Source: Henningerozyma blattae CBS 6284
Lineage: Eukaryota > Ascomycota > Saccharomycetes > Saccharomycetales > Saccharomycetaceae
Assembly (NCBI RefSeq): GCF_000315915.1
Contig: NC_020186.1
Location: forward strand, 1,674,001-1,738,000
Reading direction: 5' to 3'
Length of the DNA stretch: 64,000 bases
Numbering within the stretch: the first letter of the stretch is position 1; each line of letters begins with the position of its first letter. Shown one piece after another: positions 20,816 through 30,516 of this stretch. Made by a program: the position numbers and the translations under genes. The notes beneath the pieces are model-generated. The model did no database searches. It worked only from the letters and a program-made list of their open reading frames with translations, and was not told where the DNA came from.

Positions 20816-21385
20816 TCAGTCATGAAGTAAGTTTACCTCAGCATCAGGCAGTGCACTGGAAATTTCTTTGTTCAATACGTCTATTAACTTAGTCCTATTT
20901 CTCATTGATACCCAGTTACCTTTGATATAATCGAAACGATTTGGGCCAGATATAGGAGACGAAAGCCAAATTTGTTTATTTGGGGGCTGTTTGTTGATCA
21001 CATAGGTTCCAACTTCTGGAAAAACAAGGGTCAAAACACCTTGATTTAGTTCCACATCTGAAAATTTGGTGGGGTAATCTTCACTCAATTGCTCAAGATC
21101 ATCTAATAATGAATCTAGGAATTGGTTTGCAGCAACCTCATATTCTCTTGTGGTCATATTGATGACCTCTTCGGGAATATCAGATCCGTGTGTAAACCCA
21201 GCATAATGTCTATGAAAGTTGTATTGTGTGGTTAAGGACTGCTTAATGCTACAGTAAGAAGTTAGGTTATTGATTTGTCTTGTTGGAATATAAGATAGCG
21301 ATCTTATAGTTTTAGTACTTAAAAGTTTATTTGATTTAATAGAAAAGTTCTTAATAGTTATGAGGCGTGATCCTGATTTCAACAT
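20816..21385 (-). CDS. YFH1: Frataxin, mitochondrial iron-sulfur assembly factor
   Basis: Frataxin works in the mitochondrial matrix, where it promotes sulfur transfer on the Isu scaffold during iron-sulfur cluster assembly. The 189-residue precursor has a Lys/Ser/Arg-rich N-terminal targeting region of roughly 60 residues, without acidic residues in its first 50. The frataxin fold begins around residue 78 with the acidic helix EVAANQFLDSLLDDLEQL, followed by the beta sheet. The conserved NKQPPNKQIWLSSPISGP segment near 130-148 and a final helix complete it. All hallmark positions appear intact, including the helix-1 acidic ridge and the Gln-x-Trp in the sheet. It lies downstream of UBP1 on the same strand, as expected from the YDL120-122 neighbourhood. 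Confidence 0.95.
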   Translation of the reverse strand: MLKSGSRLITIKNFSIKSNKLLSTKTIRSLSYIPTRQINNLTSYCSIKQSLTTQYNFHRHYAGFTHGSDIPEEVINMTTREYEVAANQFLDSLLDDLEQLSEDYPTKFSDVELNQGVLTLVFPEVGTYVINKQPPNKQIWLSSPISGPNRFDYIKGNWVSMRNRTKLIDVLNKEISSALPDAEVNLLHD

Positions 21386-21786
21386 GGTAATAGTTTTGAT
21401 ATTTTAAATCTTGATTTGGATTATGCACTACAAACTTGATTGTAATTATTTAAGTTACAATGTCATTCAATTGTTAACCTTTTATTTGAAAGTATGATTT
21501 ACAATAGAATTTTCTATGTGAGCCTTAATATTACTAAGTTTTTTCAAAAAGTCACCTGCAATTTCGCATCGGCATATAACTTGACTTAGGAACTTATTAT
21601 GAAAGAGCCATAGCTATGAGAGGGAATATTATTTTTTTGATTTGAAAAATGCATAATAATATTGTCTATAAGTTTTAGAATAGTGGTGAATAATTATATA
21701 CTGCTTAATCATGTAAAGATCATAGATATATATAGTTGATTCAAGATGGCTATGCAAAGAGATTTCATGCTGTTGTGTAATTTTTA
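21386..21786. other. UBP1-YFH1 intergenic region
   Basis: A 400-bp AT-rich spacer that should hold the UBP1 terminator and YFH1 promoter. No repeat or extra gene is seen. Confidence 0.5.
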
Positions 21787-23810
21787 TTAATCAAATTCGA
21801 TCTCGAGGTCTTGATTATATTCTATATCACCAAATAATTTACCAGTTTTAGGGTCGTAGTCATATTCGTAAAATAGCATAAATACACCTGGAGTTGATAG
21901 AACTTCACTTTCATCTACAACATATACTGTTTCATCAGATATTCTCCACCAAACACCGCGTAATTTTCTATAGCAAACATAATGGCCATAATTATGTGAA
22001 CCATAATGTACAATAACAGATCTTAAATTATACGTCAAAGGTGTTATTACTTCATCATCATCATCATCATCAGATAGTTCATTTGAATCTGAATTAGATA
22101 TTTTTCGTTTTTAGAATCTAAGAAATCAGCTGACGGAGTTTGAGAATTTGATGGCGTTGGTAATAATTCACTTGATTCATTAATTTTTTCATCTGGTGTT
22201 ACATCTCTTTTATTCATCGGTAAACGAGCATCTAAATTAATTTCATCAATATTACAACAGAAGCCATTTAAATTCAATCGTGATTCAAATAAAACTCTGG
22301 AGTTGTTTTTTCTAATTTGATATGTTGTGGGATCGAATACAGATCTATTGATATGGATTGATAATAATGGTGGCGGCCTAGAAATTAATAACTGTTTTGA
22401 CTTAGAAGTTTGACAAGTCATATTACTAGTTGATAGAGTTTTAAAAGAGTCATCATCAATTACTGGTTTCGATAAGACATTAGAGATTGTATTTAACCTT
22501 TCGGTTAAAACGGATTTCAATTTGTTGTTTGAATCATTGATTGCCATACTTGTTTTTTCTATTGTAGAATTTTCATCTTCTTGAGTATTATTGTCAATTT
22601 GATTGATATTTACATCTTCAGAGGTCAATTCCTTCAATTTACTATTGATAGAATCATACATAGATGCTAATGTGCACCTATTACAATTTACTTGCTCTAT
22701 TATTTCCGGTTGAGTATAATTTGATAAAAGTTCATATAAACTAATTGAATCATTCGTATAATTTGGCAAATTTAAACTTAAACTTGAAGAAACAGAATAT
22801 CTAATGCCACCATTTTCACCACAATTTAGACAACCTATTCTTTCTGCTATAATTCCATCCAATGGTGTGATTAATTTAAATGGTGTAAATAATTGATTAG
22901 TATTAGATGAATTAATAGATTCATTATTTTTAATTAAATTTGGATTAATTTGGTCAGTTGGTATAAATACAGTGCCTACTTTATCTAAATGATCATGTCC
23001 CAATAATGCATCTGAAGGTAATTTTTCAAAGGGTATTGATTTTAGAATATTATTTTGATTGGATTTATTTTTTTCCTTTAAAGGGATATGTTCAATTTGT
23101 TTCACATTTTTTTCTAGTTTTGCTAAGATAGCTTGGAAAAATTCTTGAGCATCTTGTTGAGCATAGCCTAATACAACATCTTGATTTTTTTCATCAATCA
23201 TTGAACGTATTAAATTATTTGCTCTAAAATAATATTTTTATTATAATAATTATAGTTTAATTTATCAATTAATTCCTTTAAATTAATTAAAAATGAAATA
23301 CTTTTTCGCTCTAGAGGAGAAGTTTTCTGTGAATCATTAATATTTAATGATGATGATGATTCTCCATTTTTCATTTTATTTTTTTATTTTTTTTCTTATT
23401 TTTTTATTTTTTTTATTATTATTAGTACTTAAATCATTCATGTCTAAATCTTTAGAAGTTGTAATATCTTCGATTGTTGATTTATCAATTTCATCATTTA
23501 AGAATTCTAATAATATTTTTGAAGATGATAATGACTGTAAAACTGAATTTCTGAAACATGTATTACCATCATTAACTAAACCGGAAATAAATCCACCTCT
23601 TTTAATAATTTCATCATTTAATTTGAAACTAGAATTGAAAAAAAATTCGAACAATCTATTTTGTTTTATAAAATAAGGTAAATGAAAATTTAAAGTATTA
23701 TTTAAAAAATAAATTGATAATAGAAATAGTGCAATGATAATAAATTTCGAAAATTCATCTTTTTTCTCGTAATAGTTGTAGATGAAGAGATGCAAATCTT
23801 TAAGTGACAT
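21787..23810 (-). pseudogene. UBP1: Ubiquitin-specific protease Ubp1, reading frame broken three times
   Basis: Ubp1 is a ubiquitin-specific cysteine protease, partly ER-anchored. Three consecutive frames together cover a whole USP. The first (23376-23810) has a hydrophobic anchor near residues 24-45 and the catalytic Cys box GLVNDGNTCFRNSVLQSL. The second (22047-23201) holds QQDAQEFFQAIL and the zinc-finger-like CLNCGENG and CNRC motifs. The third (21787-22038) holds the His box VIVHYGSHNYGHYVCYRK. The breaks map to homopolymers: an A-rich minus-strand tract near 23375-23395, a run of four near 23226-23229 and a run of five at 22108-22112. Each is explained by a single base gained or lost. 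The gene may therefore be intact in the organism and broken by sequencing error, or be a young pseudogene. Arg follows the catalytic CF where Met is usual. Confidence 0.85.
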
Positions 23811-24572
23811 TTGCGTCGATGATTTGATTTAATAGAGTTCAATTAATTTTAAATCATTTTAGATTTTTTTTTCTATTAATTTTTTTTATCTAGAAGAGAT
23901 CCTTGTATAAAATTTTGCAAAATCAGTCTATAATGTTAAAATGTATTATTTAGTTTTTCAATTTATTCTTTTGGAACTGACAAATCAGGAAACTCGCGCG
24001 AAAAGACCTGAAAACCAAAAATGAAATCGAAATAGCATAAATGAAGTTTGAGAGTGATAAATTATGCCACAATTTAACTATAATAAATTGGAACAATGTA
24101 ACAGCCTAATTGCAAATCGGTAATTATTTAAAGTAAGTTAGTTGGTTATATAAGAAAATGATTATAGATAGAGATATATTATAAAAGAGAGAGGGAATTT
24201 CTTTTCAGTATTCCATTTTATTTTTTTAATAATAAAATGAAAGAAAAAACACATTTAAAACACATTTGTAAAAAAGAAAGTGAAGCATTGTCCTGTTGAA
24301 TAAAGATGCCATTTCAGATATAATATAGTATAATATAATATAATATAAAATAATATAGTATAGTATAGTTGTGTAGTATAGTATAGTATAATATAGTATG
24401 GTATGATATAATAAAGTAATTAATAAAATAAAATAATATAGAATAGTATGGGTACGAGAGAAATACTAATTGTAATTGAAGGGAGAGGGAGTTAAAAAAA
24501 GGTAAGTGTGGTAGAAGTAAAAAAAAAAAAATTATAACAAGTTGCTAACCATTAATTTAATTGAGGAATTAA
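23811..24572. other. UBP1 promoter and PUB1 3' region
   Basis: About 760 bp of AT-rich DNA. The UBP1 side includes a CGCGCGAAAA sequence near 23996, resembling the SCB/MCB type of cell-cycle element. The PUB1 side carries a TATAG/TATAA repeat tract. Confidence 0.5.
24320..24410. repeat. Imperfect TATAG/TATAA pentamer repeat
   Basis: About 90 bp built from variants of the 5-bp unit TATAG and TATAA, located 160-250 bp past the PUB1 stop codon, probably in or beyond its 3' UTR. Confidence 0.85.
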
Positions 24573-25985
24573 TTATTCTTGATCTTGCTGTTGTGGAGGT
24601 TGATTTGGAGCATTACCCATCATCATTGGCATCATGTTAGCAGGAGGTTGTTGCATTTGCATTTGTGCTTGTGGAGGTAACTGAGCCTGTGGAGGTAATT
24701 GACCTGGTTGCTGTTGTTGCTGTTGTTGTTGTTGTGGCATGAAAGTTGGTTTCTCTTTACCCCAACCGGTCTTCAAATTTCTACCTTGTAATGGGAAATT
24801 AGCCAATGCAACAATACAGACAGCAGCTTGTTCATGAGTGTCATATTTAATGAAACAAATACCTCTGTCTGGGTAATGTTTGAAATCTAAGATGAACCCG
24901 AAATTTTGTAATAATGGGATTAAATCAGCTTCAGTGGCAAAACGAGGTAGATTACCGATATAAGCAGTAGTAACTCTTGGAGGAGCTCTTCTAATCATAT
25001 CTTCAACAGCATCTGGGTTGACTGGTAATGGAACTACTGGAGGATGAGGACCATTTGGACCTACAGGGTTCATACCCTGTTGTGGAGGAGGGACACCCAT
25101 TTGCATATTTGGGGGAGGTGGACCTTGCATTTGATTTGTGTTACGAGAACCAAACATGTTTGGATTGTTGTTATTATTATTACGACGGTTTTGGAAGCCA
25201 CCGTTGTTGTGAGATTGTTGTTGACCTTGTTGGTTATCACGCTTGGAAGCCCAGTTGATTCTAATTGGTCTACCATTTAATTCTTTACCTTGCATTTGGT
25301 CCATAGCTAATTGAGCATCATTTTGAGTAGAGAAAGATGCAAACCCATAACCTCTCGATCTACCGGTTTGCATATCCCACATAACATGAGCTTGAACAAA
25401 AGATGGGAAATCTTTGAAAGCAGCAGTTAATGATTCATCGTTGACATCGATATTTAAATCACCAATGAATAAATTAAAAGTATCATCATTAGAAGATTGT
25501 TGTGATTGGAAAGCCCAATTAATCTTGACTATTTTCTTTTCGATATGTTTACCATTTAAAGTTTGCAAAGCGACATTAGCATCGTGATGCTTTAAATATT
25601 CAACAAAGGCATAATTACAGTATTTATTATTTTTATCAACAATGATTTTGACATTGGCGATTGGACCACCAACTTGGAAATATTGCTTTAAGGAATCTTC
25701 ATTGATAGATTTATCCAAGTTACCGACATATAAGATCTTATCAGATGTTTCTCTACCGCCTCTGATGGCATTAGCAGGAACAACGTTGGCACTTTCTTCG
25801 GTATCATTATCACCAGTTTGTTCAGAAGAGGATTCTGCTGGAGTTTGTTCAGTAGTCATGTTAGAAGAAGCAGTTTCAGCGGTAGTGGTTGAAATATCAC
25901 CAGTTTCCTCCTTTTGTTTGAATTCTTCTTGAACAGGTTGTTCAACAGTTGGGGTTGTGGTAGCACTGGAAATTTCTTCAGACAT
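24573..25985 (-). CDS. PUB1: Poly(U)/poly(A)-binding protein Pub1
   Basis: Pub1 is a nuclear and cytoplasmic RNA-binding protein that stabilises AU-rich and uORF-containing mRNAs and enters stress granules. The 470-residue protein has an acidic, Ser/Thr/Glu-rich start. RRM1 spans about 82-157 with KILYVGNLDKS, RRM2 about 166-245 with NLFIGDL and RGYGFASF, and RRM3 about 338-410 with TAYIGNL and RGICFIKY. Between RRM2 and RRM3 is an Asn/Gly/Pro/Met-rich linker. The C-terminus is Gln/Pro/Met-rich, resembling prion-like granule domains. The phrase INWAFQSQQSSNDDTFNLF joining RRM1 and RRM2 is diagnostic of Pub1. Its promoter side faces tRNA-Ile. Confidence 0.97.
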   Translation of the reverse strand: MSEEISSATTTPTVEQPVQEEFKQKEETGDISTTTAETASSNMTTEQTPAESSSEQTGDNDTEESANVVPANAIRGGRETSDKILYVGNLDKSINEDSLKQYFQVGGPIANVKIIVDKNNKYCNYAFVEYLKHHDANVALQTLNGKHIEKKIVKINWAFQSQQSSNDDTFNLFIGDLNIDVNDESLTAAFKDFPSFVQAHVMWDMQTGRSRGYGFASFSTQNDAQLAMDQMQGKELNGRPIRINWASKRDNQQGQQQSHNNGGFQNRRNNNNNNPNMFGSRNTNQMQGPPPPNMQMGVPPPQQGMNPVGPNGPHPPVVPLPVNPDAVEDMIRRAPPRVTTAYIGNLPRFATEADLIPLLQNFGFILDFKHYPDRGICFIKYDTHEQAAVCIVALANFPLQGRNLKTGWGKEKPTFMPQQQQQQQQQPGQLPPQAQLPPQAQMQMQQPPANMMPMMMGNAPNQPPQQQDQE

Positions 25986-27104
25986 TATTTTTATTAGAAG
26001 TGAGATGGATAAAAAGAGCTAGAATCTATATGAAACAAAGTTTGGGGAGGATTGTTAAGGTAAATGGAAGTGATATAGTGGAGAGAAAAGTAGGTTGTGT
26101 AGCAGAAAGGACGTTTAAAATAATTTTAGTTTAATAGTAATAATAGTAATAATAATACAAATGAAAACAAAATCAAAATAAGAAATTAAATTAAATTAAA
26201 TTGAGTAAAATTAAATTAAAAAAAATATCAATGGAGTGAAAAAAAGGAAAAATAATTATAGTAAATTGAATAATATGATTATTAAAAGTTATTCTCCAAC
26301 AAAGTAAAGGAACGTAAAAATAAAATTTATGGAAAAAAAATTTTTTTCTAATTTATTTTATTTTCAGACTGATAAAAAAAAATCAATAAGGACAACTTCT
26401 TAAAAGGAAGAGGGGTAGTTGTTCTTATGTTAATGACTATGACAGTGGTAAATTCAGTAATATATTGATACAGAAGGATTAATATATTAGCAATGAATTA
26501 AAAAAAAAGTAGAAACAAAAGTAAAAATGAAAAGAAAAAAGATAAAAAAAGGATCTAGCTTCTAGGATCTAACAGGGTGTATGTTAATGTGTACAATGGA
26601 TTAGAATTCGATTGGTTATATTGTTCGAGTCTATGATTCTTGATAATTCGAGTCTATTATTCTTGGCTTTCTAGTAATAGGTCAAGTTCTAATAAGTAAC
26701 TGACAGTCTATCAACAATAACAGTATACGGGTGGGCTCTCTAGAAGGAGTATATATAAATATATATATGTATTTTTTTTCTATTTTTTAACAGACGTGTT
26801 ATAGATTGAAGTTATCACGAGATGAGATTTATAGATATATATTGAATGAAGTTTGTTAGACAAAGGGATGTCAAAGTTCTTGGAGATACCAATAATGTTG
26901 AGAGTTTGACAATAGTTGGGTAAATTCTTGTTTCTGACACATGGAAATTTGTTTGTTGTGAATTGTTATTATTGTTGTTGTTGTTGTAAATTGTTTTCCA
27001 GTTTTCCTGGTTTGTTCGTCATTTGTTGTTTTCGATATGTACGGATACATTACCCGGCCTGCCACGTGATGGGACCAAAAAAATTCAAAAATATTTGGAA
27101 ATTA
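25986..27104. other. PUB1 upstream region
   Basis: A 1.1-kb AT-rich spacer up to the tRNA-Ile gene, with several A/T homopolymers. A CACGTG lies at 27063-27068, just beyond the 3' end of the tRNA. Open frames near 26900 are short and low-complexity; no gene is accepted. Confidence 0.5.
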
Positions 27105-27178
27105 TGGTTCCTAGCGGGATCGAACCGCTGATCCCCGCGTTATTAGCACGATGCCTTAACCAACTGGGCCAGGGAACC
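27105..27178 (-). tRNA. tRNA-Ile (anticodon AAU)
   Basis: The minus strand gives a 74-nt cloverleaf. It has an A box in TGGCCCAGTTGG, an anticodon loop CUAAUAA with AAU at its centre, a T-loop in GGTTCGATCCC and discriminator A. There is no intron. The sequence matches the yeast tRNA-Ile(AAU) pattern closely. The acceptor stem has one C-A mismatch at its last pair (7:66). A T-run terminator follows within about 25 bp. LTR remains lie upstream of its 5' end, as is usual for yeast tRNA genes. Confidence 0.95.
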
Positions 27179-27266
27179 ACTATTTTGTGATAATTGTTTT
27201 AATATGAGACTGATAAGACAAGGATGGTGTCTTAGAGTTCGGATGGTACTGATATCAGTAGTTACA

Positions 27267-27622
27267 GGTTGTATTACACAAGATTACTGTATCTCCCCTT
27301 TTTGTTCCTTCTCTATATAGTATATAATAGCATATTGATCTATACATGCTCCTTATATACTTCTTTAGAGCTGGACAGTTCTGGGTGCATAGTTACAAGA
27401 TACGGTACACTCATTGAAACCTGGGTGACATTCTTACTAATAGGTGTCCAAGATGAACCAGAAGTAGGTGCAGATTCAGTGGTTACAGTTGATGTTCCAC
27501 GCCTGCTGAATAGTTGTTTCTCAGCTGTGGTCAGCTGATATGTCCTCTCTCGAGGCTTCTCTTGTACTGATTTCTTGTAAGTATTATGTGAAAGGCGACA
27601 GCGCTTAGACGGGTTTACAACA
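27267..27622 (-). mobile_element. Probable solo LTR, Ty3/sigma-like
   Basis: Read on the minus strand, the segment opens with TGTTGTAAACCC and closes with AATACAACC. This is a terminal inverted pair like the TGTTGTAT...AATACAACA ends of Ty3 sigma LTRs, with one changed end base. It lies about 90 bp upstream of the tRNA-Ile 5' end in the same orientation, and Ty3-type elements insert just upstream of tRNA genes. No 5-bp target duplication is visible, consistent with an old copy. Confidence 0.5.
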
Positions 27623-27629
27623 TAATCTG

Positions 27630-27824
27630 TGACATAGTGATACTGTCAGTACACTGTGTCAAGGGTTAGGAGCTTACAAGCCCTAACTAAATCAGAGACG
27701 TTCGTGTCAACATGTTGCGACGCGTAAACTCGCTTTATATACTGAATAAGATAAGTAAGTTATAGTTATAAGAATAATCAGGGTTATAGTCATCTGTGAA
27801 ATACTAGCCAGATCACTATATAAT
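27630..27824. repeat. 195-bp dispersed repeat, copy 1
   Basis: This segment aligns without gaps to 37312-37506, with six mismatches over 195 bp by my count. Both copies start TGACATAGTGATACTG and end near CACTATATAAT. The ends form an imperfect inverted repeat around ATAGTGAT/ATCACTAT. It abuts the sigma-like LTR 8 bp away, suggesting nested insertion near tRNA-Ile. A solo LTR is the likely identity, although a canonical CA end is not obvious. Confidence 0.8.
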
Positions 27825-28238
27825 ATAATCGAAGAGAAGTATTTAAAGGGCACTGTATCGGAGTAGCATGTGATGTTAAATGTTAAGTCGGTATTTTTTC
27901 CTTTAAGGATCCGAATTTTCTTAGTATATATTATATCTATCAAATAATATGTGGAAAGAATAACATATTTAAACGCTATAGAATGCTTCTACGATAATTG
28001 TAGTTCCAATGTTTAAGTAAACCAGAGAGAATAATTCATCTAGATATCATTTCAACCATATTTAGTGCATATCAGATGGAAAATCTTATTCTGTTGAATA
28101 GAACTAATAGTTACTCCCTTATCTTTTACCTTGTATATATTATCTTTATCACGCATGTTATTATTTATACAAATGTTACAATGGATATATTAATATTTTA
28201 TTATGTTAATATATTAAGAAAATAAAATATGTCCATTC

Positions 28239-28268
28239 CGGGTTTCGAATAGACCTTTTTCGGACCCG
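28239..28268. other. GC-rich imperfect hairpin upstream of SDS3
   Basis: CGGGT plus TCGAA pairs with TTCGG plus ACCCG, giving 10 bp with one bulged T and a 9-nt loop. It lies about 150 bp upstream of SDS3. It could be paired regulator half-sites (CGGGT/ACCCG) rather than an RNA structure. Confidence 0.3.
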
Positions 28269-28416
28269 AATTCCTGATAAATTAAGATCTGTTTAACACA
28301 CTATTTATTACTTTCCTTTTCTATAAGTAAGTTCTTTTTTTTTTTTTTTTTTTTTTATCACTTGAATTTCTAACAGTAATAATAAAACCAAAAAAGATAC
28401 TAATCTAAACATCAAT

Positions 28417-29607
28417 ATGTCAATAAAATCAAATAACTCATCAATGATGGGCTCTGCTGCAACTGTAACTACCACTGCTACATCTACATCTACAGCATTA
28501 TCTAATCAAGAAATTTCACGAAAGGATAAACGAAGACATAATTTGGAAATCAAAGTATCCAAAATATATAATAATTTCATTAATAACAAAGACGTTTATT
28601 ATCAAGAACGATTAACTTTCTTGCAAACACAATTAACAACATTACATCAAGGTAACAATAAGGAATATTTGAGAAAATTCAAGGATCTCGAAGAAGAGAG
28701 GGATCTAGAATTGATTCGATTAAGATTATTTGAAGAGTATCGCATTAATAGAAGTAGGATTGAATTTCAACAAGATATTAAAAAGGCCAAAGATGAACAT
28801 GAGAAACTAATCAAGTTATGCAAAGAGAAATTGTATGAAAATATAGATTACAAGATTAAAAAATTACAAGAGGAAAGGATCTTATTAGATTTTGCAAATG
28901 CACATTCTTATGCTATGGATTATTCTACTTTAAGCTTTAATAATTCTAATAATTACAATGGTTCGAAAAATTCAAATGGTAAATTTAACAGCAATAATAA
29001 CATGTACAATAATGAAATAGATAATGGCTTCAAAAATACAAGATCACATACTTCTAGCACATGGGAGACTTCATCCAATAATGAATATTTAGCAGGTGCT
29101 GCTATTAATAATGCAAACAATAATTTGGCAAATGGTAACTTATCTAATGGCCGTGCCAGTAGAGAATCTGGCAACGAAAGTTATAATACCACAGATACTG
29201 GGTTCGATAATAGAAGAAGTTTAAGACGTCGTAGAGTAGGGGCAAATACTGGTGGTCAAACAAGTAATATTGAAGAATCAAATTATGGTTATTCTTCAGC
29301 AACAGGCGCAGGTTCTAAAAAGAGGAAAACAGGAAAATCTAATAATAATTCTCAAGATACTAATCATACTACAAATGATGCCGAATTATTTCAATCGTTA
29401 GCAGATAGGCCAGATTTACAACGATTGTTATTCGGAATAGAATATGTCAATGCTAACAAGGATAAGAAAAAGGGGAGAAACAGTCAAAGATATTCCAACA
29501 AAAGTGCTCCGACTTTAAAATCATTGAATACTGAAGAAGTAGTAGACGATATTAATATAATTCGTCATTTAACAGGTCAACCTCAATCTCCTTTTAAAAA
29601 TCCTTGA
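28417..29607 (+). CDS. SDS3: Sds3, Sin3-Rpd3L histone deacetylase subunit
   Basis: Sds3 is a structural subunit of the large Sin3-Rpd3 histone deacetylase complex and is needed for its integrity and for silencing. The 396-residue protein begins with a Ser/Thr-rich segment. The conserved Sds3 core then spans about residues 30-165, including SRKDKRRHNLEIKVSKIY and a long coiled coil with RDLELIRLRLFEEYRINRS and HEKLIKLCKEKL. The middle is Asn/Ser-rich. Conserved RRSLRRRRVG appears near 265, and the C-terminal block contains RYSNKSAPTLKSLNTEEV and HLTGQPQSPF. It is followed in tandem by AIM19. In S. cerevisiae the two are neighbours with KTR7 between them, and KTR7 is missing here. Confidence 0.93.
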   Translation: MSIKSNNSSMMGSAATVTTTATSTSTALSNQEISRKDKRRHNLEIKVSKIYNNFINNKDVYYQERLTFLQTQLTTLHQGNNKEYLRKFKDLEEERDLELIRLRLFEEYRINRSRIEFQQDIKKAKDEHEKLIKLCKEKLYENIDYKIKKLQEERILLDFANAHSYAMDYSTLSFNNSNNYNGSKNSNGKFNSNNNMYNNEIDNGFKNTRSHTSSTWETSSNNEYLAGAAINNANNNLANGNLSNGRASRESGNESYNTTDTGFDNRRSLRRRRVGANTGGQTSNIEESNYGYSSATGAGSKKRKTGKSNNNSQDTNHTTNDAELFQSLADRPDLQRLLFGIEYVNANKDKKKGRNSQRYSNKSAPTLKSLNTEEVVDDINIIRHLTGQPQSPFKNP

Positions 29608-29801
29608 TGTTTTTTTTCACTGAACATTTTTCTTTAATACTAGAATAGTCCGAAATGCATAATTTGTTTTTTTTTATTTCTCATTTTTCCCTTTTCCCCT
29701 GTGAAATTTTTAAGTTTTCCCTTATCAGAAGCAATTTAAAAAGTGCTAGAAAAAAAAAAAAATTAACAGTAATAGTAATTATAATAAAACTTTCATATAC
29801 C

Positions 29802-30284
29802 ATGGATAGTTCAGCTGCATCATCTAATTCTATATCTAATAAATTATCTCAATTATATAGATCTGCAATCCCATCGGGCATTCAAGCTTTAGCTTTAGGG
29901 ATCACCCCACTAGTGTCACCATCAGTATTAATAACGAATCCAAATGCTAACGGCACAACTCAAAAAAGTATAACAAAACGTGTCTTTACATCATTTTTAA
30001 GTAGTTCAAAGGAGTATAAATATAGAATTGGGCCAAGTAATGTAACTGTATTGACTTTTTCATTATCTCAACTTCTCTCCAGTATGATGATACTGGATAA
30101 TGATATCGAAAATGGTACTGGGTTCGCAACAGCTTGGTCAACTCTATACTTGATTGTAAGTGGGCGTGGAAGTATGCATGCTCTTTTGAGATATGGACGT
30201 ATTTGGCCACTAACTTTAACTGGTTTGGCTGGTAGTAATGCTTTTTTTTATGGTAAAGAATATCTACGTGGAGGCTTCCATTAA
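29802..30284 (+). CDS. AIM19: Aim19, small mitochondrial membrane protein
   Basis: Aim19 is a mitochondrial membrane protein of unknown biochemical role, named for altered mitochondrial inheritance in mutants. I start at the ATG at 29802, giving 160 residues, close to the family length. The longer frame upstream is Phe/Lys-rich leader sequence. Conserved features include YRSAIPSGIQALALG near residue 17, a hydrophobic segment around 25-45, YRIGPSNVTVLTFSLSQ near 75 and a second membrane region at about 105-125. The C-terminal GRIWPLTLTGLAGSNAFFYG is highly recognisable for Aim19. It lies 195 bp after SDS3 and converges on SIW14. Confidence 0.88.
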   Translation: MDSSAASSNSISNKLSQLYRSAIPSGIQALALGITPLVSPSVLITNPNANGTTQKSITKRVFTSFLSSSKEYKYRIGPSNVTVLTFSLSQLLSSMMILDNDIENGTGFATAWSTLYLIVSGRGSMHALLRYGRIWPLTLTGLAGSNAFFYGKEYLRGGFH

Positions 30285-30516
30285 AATGCTATTGTCTTTT
30301 ATTGACACAAATAGTTCAGCGTGTATGTATACATCCATGTATATATTTATATTGTATTTTTTTATTAATAACTAATATAATTACTACATAATTGGTTTGA
30401 AGGATATTCTTATTTTTATCATTATGTTATTTGTAATGTTTGTATTATTTGTATCGTATTGTTTGTATCATATGTATGACTTGTATCTCTTGTATCGTTT
30501 CTATCGTTTCTATAAT

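Larger units (their letters stand above)
27179..28416. other. tRNA-flanking region with LTR remains and SDS3 promoter
   Basis: This holds a probable sigma-like solo LTR (27267-27622), a 195-bp repeat (27630-27824), a GC-rich hairpin (28239-28268) and a T-tract just upstream of SDS3. A 90-codon frame over the LTR is not a gene. Confidence 0.6.

Noticed and set aside
27269..27538. 90-codon plus-strand frame near tRNA-Ile
   Set aside because: It runs antisense through the sigma-like LTR and is explained by that repeat.
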